Both the position numbers and the translations under genes were made by a program. A model generated the notes under the pieces. It was given only the letters and a program-made list of their open reading frames with translations. It did no database searches and was not told the DNA's origin. A stretch of 43,240 nt of DNA from JBEICQ01 sp046297395 (lineage in GTDB: Bacteria > Bacteroidota > Bacteroidia > UBA4408): NCBI GenBank assembly GCA_046297395.1, contig JBKCNM010000026.1, forward strand, positions 1-43,240. The letters are read 5' to 3'. Positions 37,658 to 43,240 of this stretch are shown here, piece by piece (the stretch's first letter is position 1; every line of letters starts with the position of its first letter).

Positions 37658-37872
37658 AAAAGCGCATCCGTTACAAGAAAAAGAAAAAGAAAAACTTTGC
37701 TAAAATTGTACTCAATTTTGTTAAACACCCTCTAGTTGTCCTCCTATTGATTCTGCTCATGGCCTCTGTTGTTTATTTTTCCATCAATGAATCCGGACAA
37801 GGATCGGGACGCACGCCTGCGAGCAATGCAGTGCCAATCAATAAAGCCCTCAAAGAAAAAAAGGGCACATGA
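37612..37872 (+). CDS. Small single-pass membrane protein, paralogue of the next gene
   Basis: 86 aa. It begins MSEDKYTISKRTGRLKKRIR, followed by a very basic KKKKKK stretch, one membrane helix (about 39-59, PLVVLLLILLMASVVYFSI) and a polar tail. The N-terminal motif KY[ST]ISxxxGRL[KR]K[RK][IV]R is shared with the gene at 37876, so the two arose by duplication. Function unknown; the basic cytoplasmic face suggests contact with RNA, DNA or phospholipid. Confidence 0.75.
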   Translation: MSEDKYTISKRTGRLKKRIRYKKKKKKNFAKIVLNFVKHPLVVLLLILLMASVVYFSINESGQGSGRTPASNAVPINKALKEKKGT

Positions 37873-37875
37873 TGT

Positions 37876-38112
37876 ATGGAAAATAGCAAGTACAGCATAA
37901 GTCCAAATTCCGGCAGACTGAGAAAAAAAGTCCGCATCAGAGAAAATGTGCCGATGTATAAGCGTGTGGGAATTGATGATTTTAATATTAAAAGACTGAT
38001 TATTTTTCTAATCGTATTTATCATTTTCGTTGGCATCCTTTACATCCTTATTGGTGTTGATGATACAACTTATTTAGAGATGACGAAGCTAAACACGAAG
38101 GCAAAAAAATAA
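37876..38112 (+). CDS. Small single-pass membrane protein, paralogue of the previous gene
   Basis: 78 aa, starting 3 nt after the previous stop. Begins MENSKYSISPNSGRLRKKVR; one membrane helix at about 40-58 (RLIIFLIVFIIFVGILYIL). It carries the same N-terminal motif as the 86-aa neighbour but lacks the poly-Lys stretch. It lies 19 nt before the lgt-like gene. Confidence 0.75.
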   Translation: MENSKYSISPNSGRLRKKVRIRENVPMYKRVGIDDFNIKRLIIFLIVFIIFVGILYILIGVDDTTYLEMTKLNTKAKK

Positions 38113-38131
38113 ACAGGAGAAGAAACCGCTG

Positions 38132-39295
38132 ATGTACCCAACCATAACTGATCTACTGAACGACCTATTGGGAATTTACATCCCTCTTCCCGTACAAACA
38201 TTTGGTTTTTTTGTCATGCTCGCCTTTATTGGCGCAGCCATCACATTGCACAAAGAGCTGGAAAGAAAATTCCAGCTCGGCTTGATGCCCGGTATCAAAA
38301 AAACCCTTATTGCCAGAGCGCGTCATGAATGGGGAAACTATCTTTTTCCTGCCCTTTCCGGTTTTATCATCGGTTATAAACTGATTGATGCAATAATCTA
38401 CTACCGTGAACTTGTGAGTGATCCTCAGGGTTTTATCCTGAGTGCGAGAGGGAGTACTTTTGGCGGAATCATCTCTATGCTGTTTTCAATGTATTTGCAA
38501 TACCGGGAGACAGAAGCCTCCATCAAGAGCAAAGAGAAAGTGAAAGAGGTCATTGTAAAGCCCCAGGACCACCTCGGAAATATTGTGATGATTGCGCTGA
38601 TAGCAGGCTTGCTTGGAGCAAAACTCTTTCACAATTTGGAAAACATCGATGAGTTCCTACTGAATCCTGTAGAAGCGTTGCTCTCATTTAGCGGACTTAC
38701 CTTTTATGGAGGCTTAATCGTGGCAACCATTGCCTTGTGGGTATATGCAATGAAACATCAAATCTATTTTCCACATCTCATGGATGCAGCTGCACCCGGA
38801 CTGATGCTTGCTTATGGCATTGGACGGATGGGATGTCAACTCTCCGGCGATGGCGATTGGGGCATTGTAAACCTTGCACCCAAACCTTCATGGATGAGCT
38901 TTTTTCCTGATTGGTGCTGGGCTTTCAGATATCCCAACAATGTGATTGATGCCGGCATCCCCATTCCCGGATGTACCGCTGCCCATTGCAACCAACTGGA
39001 GTTTCCCGTTTTTCCTACACCGCTTTACGAATCCGTAGCAGGTATTCTCATCTTCTTTTTCCTTTGGAGTATTCGCAAGAGAATGAAAAACACCCTCGTG
39101 CTTTTCTCGGTCTACCTTTTTTGCAATGGAGTGGAAAGATTTCTGATTGAAAAAATCCGTGTGAATACTGAGTACGATGTGATGGGTGGAGTTACACAGG
39201 CCCAAATCATTTCTTTCATATTTATTTTGCTGGGTGCCGGTAGTTTTTTTTATTTTCGCACAAGGCCGCTTAAGCCCCCGGTCATGTTGACCTAA
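38132..39295 (+). CDS. lgt: Prolipoprotein diacylglyceryl transferase
   Basis: 387 aa, longer than E. coli Lgt (291 aa). Hydrophobic segments throughout. Lgt landmarks: LTFYGGLIVA (the HGGL-type loop), DAAAPGLMLAYGIGRMGCQLSGDGDWG (equivalent to the GRIGNF-NGE signature), and VERFLIEKIRVN near the C-terminus. It transfers diacylglycerol from phospholipid to the lipobox Cys of prelipoproteins, as needed for SusD and the other lipoproteins in this window. An insertion rich in Cys/Pro (about 255-290) is the main oddity. The start follows an operon of small genes. Confidence 0.85.
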   Translation: MYPTITDLLNDLLGIYIPLPVQTFGFFVMLAFIGAAITLHKELERKFQLGLMPGIKKTLIARARHEWGNYLFPALSGFIIGYKLIDAIIYYRELVSDPQGFILSARGSTFGGIISMLFSMYLQYRETEASIKSKEKVKEVIVKPQDHLGNIVMIALIAGLLGAKLFHNLENIDEFLLNPVEALLSFSGLTFYGGLIVATIALWVYAMKHQIYFPHLMDAAAPGLMLAYGIGRMGCQLSGDGDWGIVNLAPKPSWMSFFPDWCWAFRYPNNVIDAGIPIPGCTAAHCNQLEFPVFPTPLYESVAGILIFFFLWSIRKRMKNTLVLFSVYLFCNGVERFLIEKIRVNTEYDVMGGVTQAQIISFIFILLGAGSFFYFRTRPLKPPVMLT

Positions 39296-39337
39296 CAATG
39301 AATACTATATTTTTTATGCATCCTATTTTATATTTTT

Positions 39338-41317
39338 ATGAACCTCAATCTATATCCCTTTGCAAGGATTGTATTGCCATTTTCGCTGGGCATCTTCCTT
39401 GCTCATGAACAACTCTCAATTTATCCCTTTCTACTTTTATTTCTATTAGCTGCACTCTTTTCTGAGTCCCATCAGAGAAAATCTGCTCTTGTATTACAAA
39501 CGCTGCTGTGCGGATTTATTTACTGTGGAATGCTCTGTCATCAGTTCAATAATCCGATGCTTGGGCACAAAAATTTTTCACAACATCAGCTCAACAGCAT
39601 TCAGGCATTTAAAGGATTTGTGACCGATGAACCTAAAATCGGAAGCCGTTCATCCAAAGCCATCCTGGAAGTTACCGCCATAAAAATAAACAGCCGATGG
39701 GTTTCGGCCAATGGTTACTTGCTCCTTGTAAGCAAAGAAAAGTTTCCAAAAAAACTTCAATACGGTTCACAACTTTTCATCTATGAACGCCCTTGCCCAA
39801 TGCCGGACGCAAGAAATCCGGGCGAGTTTTCACCAAAAAACCATTACCAAAAAAAAGGCATCCTTTTCCAGGCTTTTGTACATAAAAAAAACATGCAAAT
39901 CACCAGCAAATTTGAGGGGCATCTTTTAATCGCAAAATCAATTCAATACAGGCAAACAGGAATCAACTTGTTAAAAAAAGCAGGCTATCTTGCCGGTGAA
40001 CTGGCTTTGCTTACAGCACTGGTGTTTGGGGATGACGATCATATTGAGAGAGAAATAAGCACACTGTTTGCAGATACTGGTGTGCTGCATATCTTGTCTG
40101 TATCCGGTTTGCATATCGGCATTGTTATTCTTGCCTTACAGGCCCTTTTGAAATTGGTGCTGCCAAGTAAATCGTTTGATGTCTTAAGAGGTCTTTTACT
40201 GGTGTCAGCCATTTGGTGCTATGCCCTTTTAACCGGCATGTCCTCTCCGGTAGTAAGGGCCTGCATGATGTGTACACTCTTTGTTGCAGGAGGTCTGATG
40301 AAAAGAAAAGGCCAAGCCATCAACCTCTTATGTGCTTCTGCACTGGTCATGTTATGCATCAAACCCATGTGGCTTTTTGATGTGGGATTTCAACTTTCGT
40401 TTCTTGCCATTACAGGTATTTTTCTTGCACAACCCTGGATAGAAAAATTCACTGAGCACCCATCACGCCCTGTAAAGCTGGTTATGCAAACCTCTATCGC
40501 TTCACTGGCTGCTACCCTGCTCACCCTTCCTGTTTGTCTTTCTGAATTTCATCGATTCTCCTGGTATTTTATACCTGCCAATCTCCTTGCCATTCCAATT
40601 TCTACCGCTATCATGTATGCCATCTTTCTTCAACTTCCCCTGGTGATGTTAGGCATTCCCTCTGCCTGGATGAGCATGCTGATTACTTTTCTTATCCAAT
40701 GCATGGAAAAAACACTCAGAATAATTGCAGGATTGCCTTATGCGGTAAGTGAAAACATTGGTCTTTCAAAACCCGAAATCTTCCTGCTTGTCATCGCCCT
40801 TATCATGCTGCTTGCCACTCTCTACGGATTCAATAAAAAACCCCTTTTCGCTATGCTTGTTCTCCTGCTTTTTCATCAAGCCTGGCTTGTATATCAAGAT
40901 TACTGCCTGCAAGCTCAAAGGTTTATGATTGTGTTTGCCAACAGCAGGAACAAACACAATGGTGCCGCATTCATTGAAGGGAGGCAAGCCAAATTTTATT
41001 TTATAAGAGAGCAAAATGAAGAATATAAATATCAGTGCATACATAACACTTGCAGGGTATATGCAATAAAAAACTACACAACAATAGAACTATCAGATGC
41101 AAAATCATTGAAGATTTCTTTTGGTCCTTCAGTAAAAAAAGCAAAGGATTTACCCGGCGGCTTAAGACCGGGTATCCTTGTTAGACTGGGGAAGTTTCTA
41201 CCTATTATGATACATCCATCAGGTGTAATCCAAAAGCCAATAAAGGCTTCCTTTCTGAGACAAGCGTTTATTCTTAATTTGAATAATGCAAAAAATCACA
41301 TAGTTTCGCAGAGATAA
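39338..41317 (+). CDS. comEC: ComEC/Rec2-family DNA-uptake channel protein
   Basis: 659 aa. An N-terminal OB-like soluble region (about 85-200, containing GFVTDEPKIGSRSSKAILEV and NPGEFSPKNHYQKKGI) and the competence membrane domain (about 220-500) with FADTGVLHILSVSGLHIGI, GMSSPVVRACMM and FDVGFQLSFLAITGIF. The C-terminal metallo-beta-lactamase-like domain of longer ComEC proteins is absent, as is usual in this phylum. ComEC carries single-stranded DNA across the inner membrane during transformation. The next gene's frame begins at once after its TAA. Confidence 0.92.
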   Translation: MNLNLYPFARIVLPFSLGIFLAHEQLSIYPFLLLFLLAALFSESHQRKSALVLQTLLCGFIYCGMLCHQFNNPMLGHKNFSQHQLNSIQAFKGFVTDEPKIGSRSSKAILEVTAIKINSRWVSANGYLLLVSKEKFPKKLQYGSQLFIYERPCPMPDARNPGEFSPKNHYQKKGILFQAFVHKKNMQITSKFEGHLLIAKSIQYRQTGINLLKKAGYLAGELALLTALVFGDDDHIEREISTLFADTGVLHILSVSGLHIGIVILALQALLKLVLPSKSFDVLRGLLLVSAIWCYALLTGMSSPVVRACMMCTLFVAGGLMKRKGQAINLLCASALVMLCIKPMWLFDVGFQLSFLAITGIFLAQPWIEKFTEHPSRPVKLVMQTSIASLAATLLTLPVCLSEFHRFSWYFIPANLLAIPISTAIMYAIFLQLPLVMLGIPSAWMSMLITFLIQCMEKTLRIIAGLPYAVSENIGLSKPEIFLLVIALIMLLATLYGFNKKPLFAMLVLLLFHQAWLVYQDYCLQAQRFMIVFANSRNKHNGAAFIEGRQAKFYFIREQNEEYKYQCIHNTCRVYAIKNYTTIELSDAKSLKISFGPSVKKAKDLPGGLRPGILVRLGKFLPIMIHPSGVIQKPIKASFLRQAFILNLNNAKNHIVSQR

Positions 41318-41329
41318 TTGCTAAAAAAG

Positions 41330-41878
41330 ATGATTGACTTACACGGATTCCTAGCCATTGCCGGTTACCCGGGGCTTTACAAAGTGGTTGCACAGGCCAA
41401 AAATGGTGTTGTGGTTGAAAATATCAGTGACAAAAAAAGAATGATGGCACATGCGCATTACCGCATGAGTTCATTGGAAGACATCAGCATCTATACTACT
41501 GCCGATGATGTTCCTCTTTCTGAGGTCATGCAAAAAATTCATGACAAGGAAAAAGGCGGCCCTGCTGTCTCAGCAAAAGCATCTGTGCAGGAGCAACTGG
41601 AATACATGGAATCTTTTTTTCCTGAATACGATCGCGAAAGGGTGCACCAAAGCGACATTAAAAAGCTCTTTTCCTGGTACAACCTACTGCAGGAAACCGA
41701 TAACCTGAAAGTAAAAGAAGAGGGAGAATCAACAGAAGGAAAAACAGAAGGAAAAGAACTTCCAAAAACCGCTGAAGAAAAAAAGCACGGCAGTTTCAGA
41801 AACGAAGGAAGCAAGGTGAAAGCAGTGAGCAACAACGCTGCCAAAAAAACTGTTACAGTCCGCAAAACCGGAGCCTGA
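41330..41878 (+). CDS. DUF5606 domain protein
   Basis: 182 aa from the ATG at 41330; a TTG at 41318 would add four residues. The conserved N-terminal domain (about 1-130) reads DLHGFLAIAGYPGLYKVVAQ, then VVVENISDKKRMMAHAHYRMSSLEDISIYT, and ends with FSWYNLL. The tail (about 130-182) is low-complexity, rich in Glu, Lys and Ala, and likely disordered. Common and apparently restricted to Bacteroidota; no biochemical role is known to me. Confidence 0.85.
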   Translation: MIDLHGFLAIAGYPGLYKVVAQAKNGVVVENISDKKRMMAHAHYRMSSLEDISIYTTADDVPLSEVMQKIHDKEKGGPAVSAKASVQEQLEYMESFFPEYDRERVHQSDIKKLFSWYNLLQETDNLKVKEEGESTEGKTEGKELPKTAEEKKHGSFRNEGSKVKAVSNNAAKKTVTVRKTGA

Positions 41879-41980
41879 TTTCCCGGATTACAAACAAGCA
41901 GAATGACCTTGGCGTCTAAGGCTGATTTTGCTATAGACAAAATTTTCCATCACAGCTCCGGACGGGTATTGTGCCTGCTG

Positions 41981-42041
41981 CCGCAAGCGGGACGCTTGTG
42001 GCAAATGTGATTTTTGTAAATCAAAAAGTTGGACGCTTGTG
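41981..42041. repeat. Pair of hairpins with an 11-bp direct repeat
   Basis: First hairpin: ccgcaagcg-gga-cgcttgtgg (41981-42001, with one G-T). Second: tgattt-ttgt-aaatca (42008-42023). The 11-mer ggacgcttgtg occurs at 41990-42000 and again at 42031-42041. Possibly a REP-like or other dispersed intergenic element. Confidence 0.6.
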
Positions 42042-42080
42042 TTAGCGAGGGCGCTGTCAATTTTATTCAATTATTCTTTA

Positions 42081-42173
42081 TTACAAATCCATTCTTTCAT
42101 GAAGTATTCTGATCACTTCAATTACTTCTTCGGTTTTTTTATGCTTATAGAAGATTAAAAAGGTGAATTGTCT
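42081..42173 (-). pseudogene. C-terminal remnant of a ParE/RelE-type toxin
   Basis: The minus-strand frame ending at TAA 42081-42083 encodes about 30 residues: QFTFLIFYKHKK, then TEEVIEVIRILHERMDL. This matches the end of ParE-family toxins (aromatic FLIFY strand followed by a V[IL]R[IV]LHxRMD[LI] strand). The upstream coding part is missing and the frame runs directly into the 24-bp repeats, which suggests truncation by repeat insertion or deletion. No antitoxin gene is visible. Confidence 0.7.
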
Positions 42174-42240
42174 TTGCGCACTTTGCGTGATACATCTTTG
42201 CGCCCTTTGCGTGAAACACTTTGCGCCCTTTGCGTGAAAT
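42171..42240. repeat. Three direct repeats of about 24 bp (tctttgcgccctttgcgtga)
   Basis: Copies at 42171-42194, 42195-42218 and 42219-42240; copies 2 and 3 are nearly identical, copy 1 has two changes. Inside each unit, ctttgcg occurs twice. As I recall, similar CTTTGCG-type strings are common between genes in Bacteroidota. The frame across them is not a real gene. Confidence 0.85.
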
Positions 42241-42405
42241 CGATTGTTATCGTTAATTTTTTTTCACGCAGAGAACCCAGAGGAGGGTCACTGTTTTGCC
42301 AATTGGCATATGCGGCAGGCACGCAAGCGAGGGACAGAGAGGGTTCGGAATCATCAAACTCCCCAATGCCCCCTTATTGACAACATTCTAAAATAAGTAT
42401 ATATG

Positions 42406-42435
42406 CGAAACGGCTGTTTCGGAAACAACTGTTTC
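42406..42435. promoter_or_regulatory. Two tandem 14-bp palindromes, operator-like
   Basis: gaaac-ggct-gtttc (42407-42420) and gaaac-aact-gtttc (42422-42435), with centres 15 bp apart. GAAAC-N4-GTTTC is a typical form of TetR-family operators. No intact gene follows on either side, so it may be a relic promoter or a dispersed site. Confidence 0.5.
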
Positions 42436-42480
42436 TAAAATGAAACGCTGCAGAAAGAGGTGGGAGGCGATCTTTCAAAA

Positions 42481-42705
42481 CTACCTTGTACCCCAAGATG
42501 TCTTAAGGTATTTCTCTCTTTTGGTTGCATCCCTCTGATTTAAGCAAGCCTCAAAATAGATTAGTTTTAGTGGTTGACGATTTACAGTAGATTTTACTTA
42601 TCCCTTTTCATGCTCATTTAATCGTTTCCTTATATCACCAGTAAAGCCAAAGTAATTTTTGCCATCTTTTTCGCTCTTTAAAACAAATGCGTAAAAATAA
42701 CTCAT
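42481..42705 (-). pseudogene. GIY-YIG (UvrC-like) mini-nuclease, interrupted by in-frame TAA
   Basis: From the ATG at 42703-42705 the frame gives SYFYAFVLKSEKDG and NYFGFTGDIRKRLNEHEKG, the N-terminal GIY-YIG half. TAA at 42598-42600 (codon 36) follows. The same frame then continues the family exactly: VKSTVNRQPLKLIYFEACL, NQRDATKREKYLKTSWGTR, then TAG at 42481-42483. In homologues the stop position is a hydrophobic residue (often Leu; TTA to TAA is one change), and the TAG stands where a conserved Tyr usually follows GKR/GTR, so the C-terminus is also decayed. Such single-domain proteins are common and mobile-looking in Bacteroidota. Confidence 0.82.
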
Positions 42706-42801
42706 ATCTAACGGGGTGAAAAAATTACTTTCATGATTTTGTGTCGTCACTCGGCAATATTCAAGCAAGCTTGACATTGCACTCATTCCTAACAAAATTC
42801 G

Positions 42802-42814
42802 ACCGCTTCGCGGT
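42802..42814. other. GC hairpin downstream of the DUF1566 gene
   Basis: accgc-ttc-gcggt; in the sense of the DUF1566 gene it reads ACCGC-GAA-GCGGT with the very stable GCGAAGC core. It lies about 30 bp past the stop codon. It could be part of a terminator or, if the DGR reading is right, the hairpin that some DGRs need near the variable region. Confidence 0.5.
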
Positions 42815-42843
42815 ATATCTTAAATTGTTAAATAGTTGAATAG

Positions 42844-43240
42844 TTAAAAAGCCCGAACAGCACGCACATAGCTTGCGTTGGACTTATAGCCGTTGCCGGC
42901 ATTCCCATCGACGAAGTAGAAGTACCACGCGTCGTCGCTGTCGCTCTCCGTACTACTCCAATAGGCGGCCGTTGACAATTGTGTGGCACCGGAAATTTGA
43001 GTCAATGAACGGGCTACCGTATAGTAATTATTCCAAAGCATATTTAGCTCTTGAATAGAAGGTAAATACCAATCGCTTTGCCCCCCATTTGTTGAATTTA
43101 AACAAAGTGCAGCTGCACTACTGATATGCCCTGCCTGCCCTACAATAGCATTGCTGTTGCTCAGGCCATTCCAACTGCTTTGGGCTGAAGGTCCGATTAA
43201 AGTTAGGTTTATGTTACTCCAACCCTGAACTGTACTCAAG
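42844..43240 (-). CDS. DUF1566 (Lcl C-terminal, C-type-lectin-like) protein, 5' end outside window
   Basis: 132 visible C-terminal residues; the frame is open to the right edge, and the TTG at 43237-43239 is not a convincing start. Domain landmarks: GGQSDWYLPSIQELNMLW, SAQSSWNG upstream, then AYWSSTE, AW, and the final VRAVRAF. DUF1566 adopts an FGE/C-type-lectin-like fold used for ligand display. The segment between YWSSTE and VRAVRAF differs sharply in codon use from the rest (see the variable-region entry). The upstream part, which should show a signal peptide or other domains, is not in view. Stop is TAA. Confidence 0.88.
   Translation of the reverse strand, partial: LSTVQGWSNINLTLIGPSAQSSWNGLSNSNAIVGQAGHISSAAALCLNSTNGGQSDWYLPSIQELNMLWNNYYTVARSLTQISGATQLSTAAYWSSTESDSDDAWYFYFVDGNAGNGYKSNASYVRAVRAF
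42847..42963 (-). other. Putative DGR variable region (VR)
   Basis: Between GAG (end of YWSSTE) and GTG (start of VRAVRAF) there are 26 codons; 17 end in C (AGC, GAC, TAC, TTC, GTC, GCC, GGC, AAC, TCC), against 7 of the 51 codons before. Adenine-directed mutagenesis of AAC codons in a DGR template gives exactly such NNC runs and avoids stops. Interspersed fixed codons (GCG TGG, TTC, GGG AAT, AAG) and the GC-rich end gtgcgtgctgttcggg fit a VR with an IMH-like tail. No template repeat is visible in the window. Confidence 0.72.

Larger units (their letters stand above)
41879..42480. other. 602-bp non-coding accessory region
   Basis: I see no intact gene. It holds two tandem hairpins (41981-42041), a ParE-like toxin tail (42081-42173), three 24-bp repeats (42171-42240) and a double palindrome (42406-42435). 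Short open frames on both strands have no family signature. Confidence 0.7.

Noticed and set aside
41888..42070. 60-residue minus-strand open frame
   Set aside because: It runs through the two hairpins and has no recognisable domain or start context; it looks non-coding.
42168..42380. 70-residue open frame across the 24-bp repeats
   Set aside because: Its sequence is simply the translated ctttgcg repeats followed by random residues.
42440..42538. Short plus-strand frame MKRCRKRWEAIF after the tandem palindromes, possibly a repressor start
   Set aside because: Only about 32 codons, and most of it is antisense to the GIY-YIG sequence, so it is likely chance.
10200..42600. Changed genetic code explaining the internal stops
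   Set aside because: All three stop codons are involved and all three also end normal genes in the window.

Overview
The window is chromosomal DNA of a Bacteroidota bacterium, probably an environmental member of the Chitinophagales/Sphingobacteriales side of the phylum (the rank below phylum is a guess). Supporting signs are a SusC/SusD pair, two secreted proteins with type IX secretion (T9SS) C-terminal sorting domains, GldG, a DUF5606 protein, a Bacteroidota-type YbiT ABC-F protein, and -7 promoter boxes of the form TAnnTTTG. Most of the window is ordinary core genome. The accessory parts are at the two ends.

Layout. 1-2464: 3' part of a giant repeat protein with a T9SS tail, then a strong terminator. 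2698-13648 (minus strand): comB and the fused acyl-CoA mutase icmF; a three-gene envelope cluster (lipoprotein, von Willebrand A protein, small membrane protein); a TP-methylase gene broken by an in-frame TGA; HU; fmt and an ABC exporter. 13679-21402 (plus): gldG, an AddA/RecB-like helicase-nuclease, an O-antigen ligase/polymerase-like protein and a YbiT-like ABC-F protein, tightly packed. 21511-29445 (plus): a T9SS-exported serine endopeptidase, susC (with an in-frame TAG), susD, and a glutathione peroxidase. 29451-30315 (minus): two small proteins and tRNA-Lys. 30515-34581 (plus): a glycosyltransferase - asparagine synthase - glycosyltransferase operon, probably for surface polysaccharide. 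34627-36213 (minus): an oligopeptide-binding lipoprotein. 36278-41878 (plus): mtaB, two paralogous small membrane proteins, an Lgt-like transferase, comEC and a DUF5606 gene.

The right end (41879-43240) is degraded accessory DNA: tandem hairpins, a ParE toxin tail, 24-bp repeats, a double palindromic operator-like site and a GIY-YIG nuclease gene with an in-frame TAA. It ends in the C-terminus of a DUF1566 (C-type-lectin-like) protein. The last ~40 codons of that gene have the codon pattern expected of a diversity-generating retroelement (DGR) variable region: a block of NNC codons between fixed YWSSTE and VRAVRAF anchors. I see no reverse transcriptase or template repeat in the window, so any retroelement must lie outside it. 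This is the most interesting signal here.

Other points worth attention are three genes with open frames but one internal stop each (TGA, TAG, TAA); the repeat protein, whose repeat units come in two strictly covarying types; an ABC-F protein whose second ATPase site has lost its P-loop lysine and catalytic glutamate; and several genes whose -7 box ends only 5-7 nt before the start codon, which predicts leaderless mRNAs.
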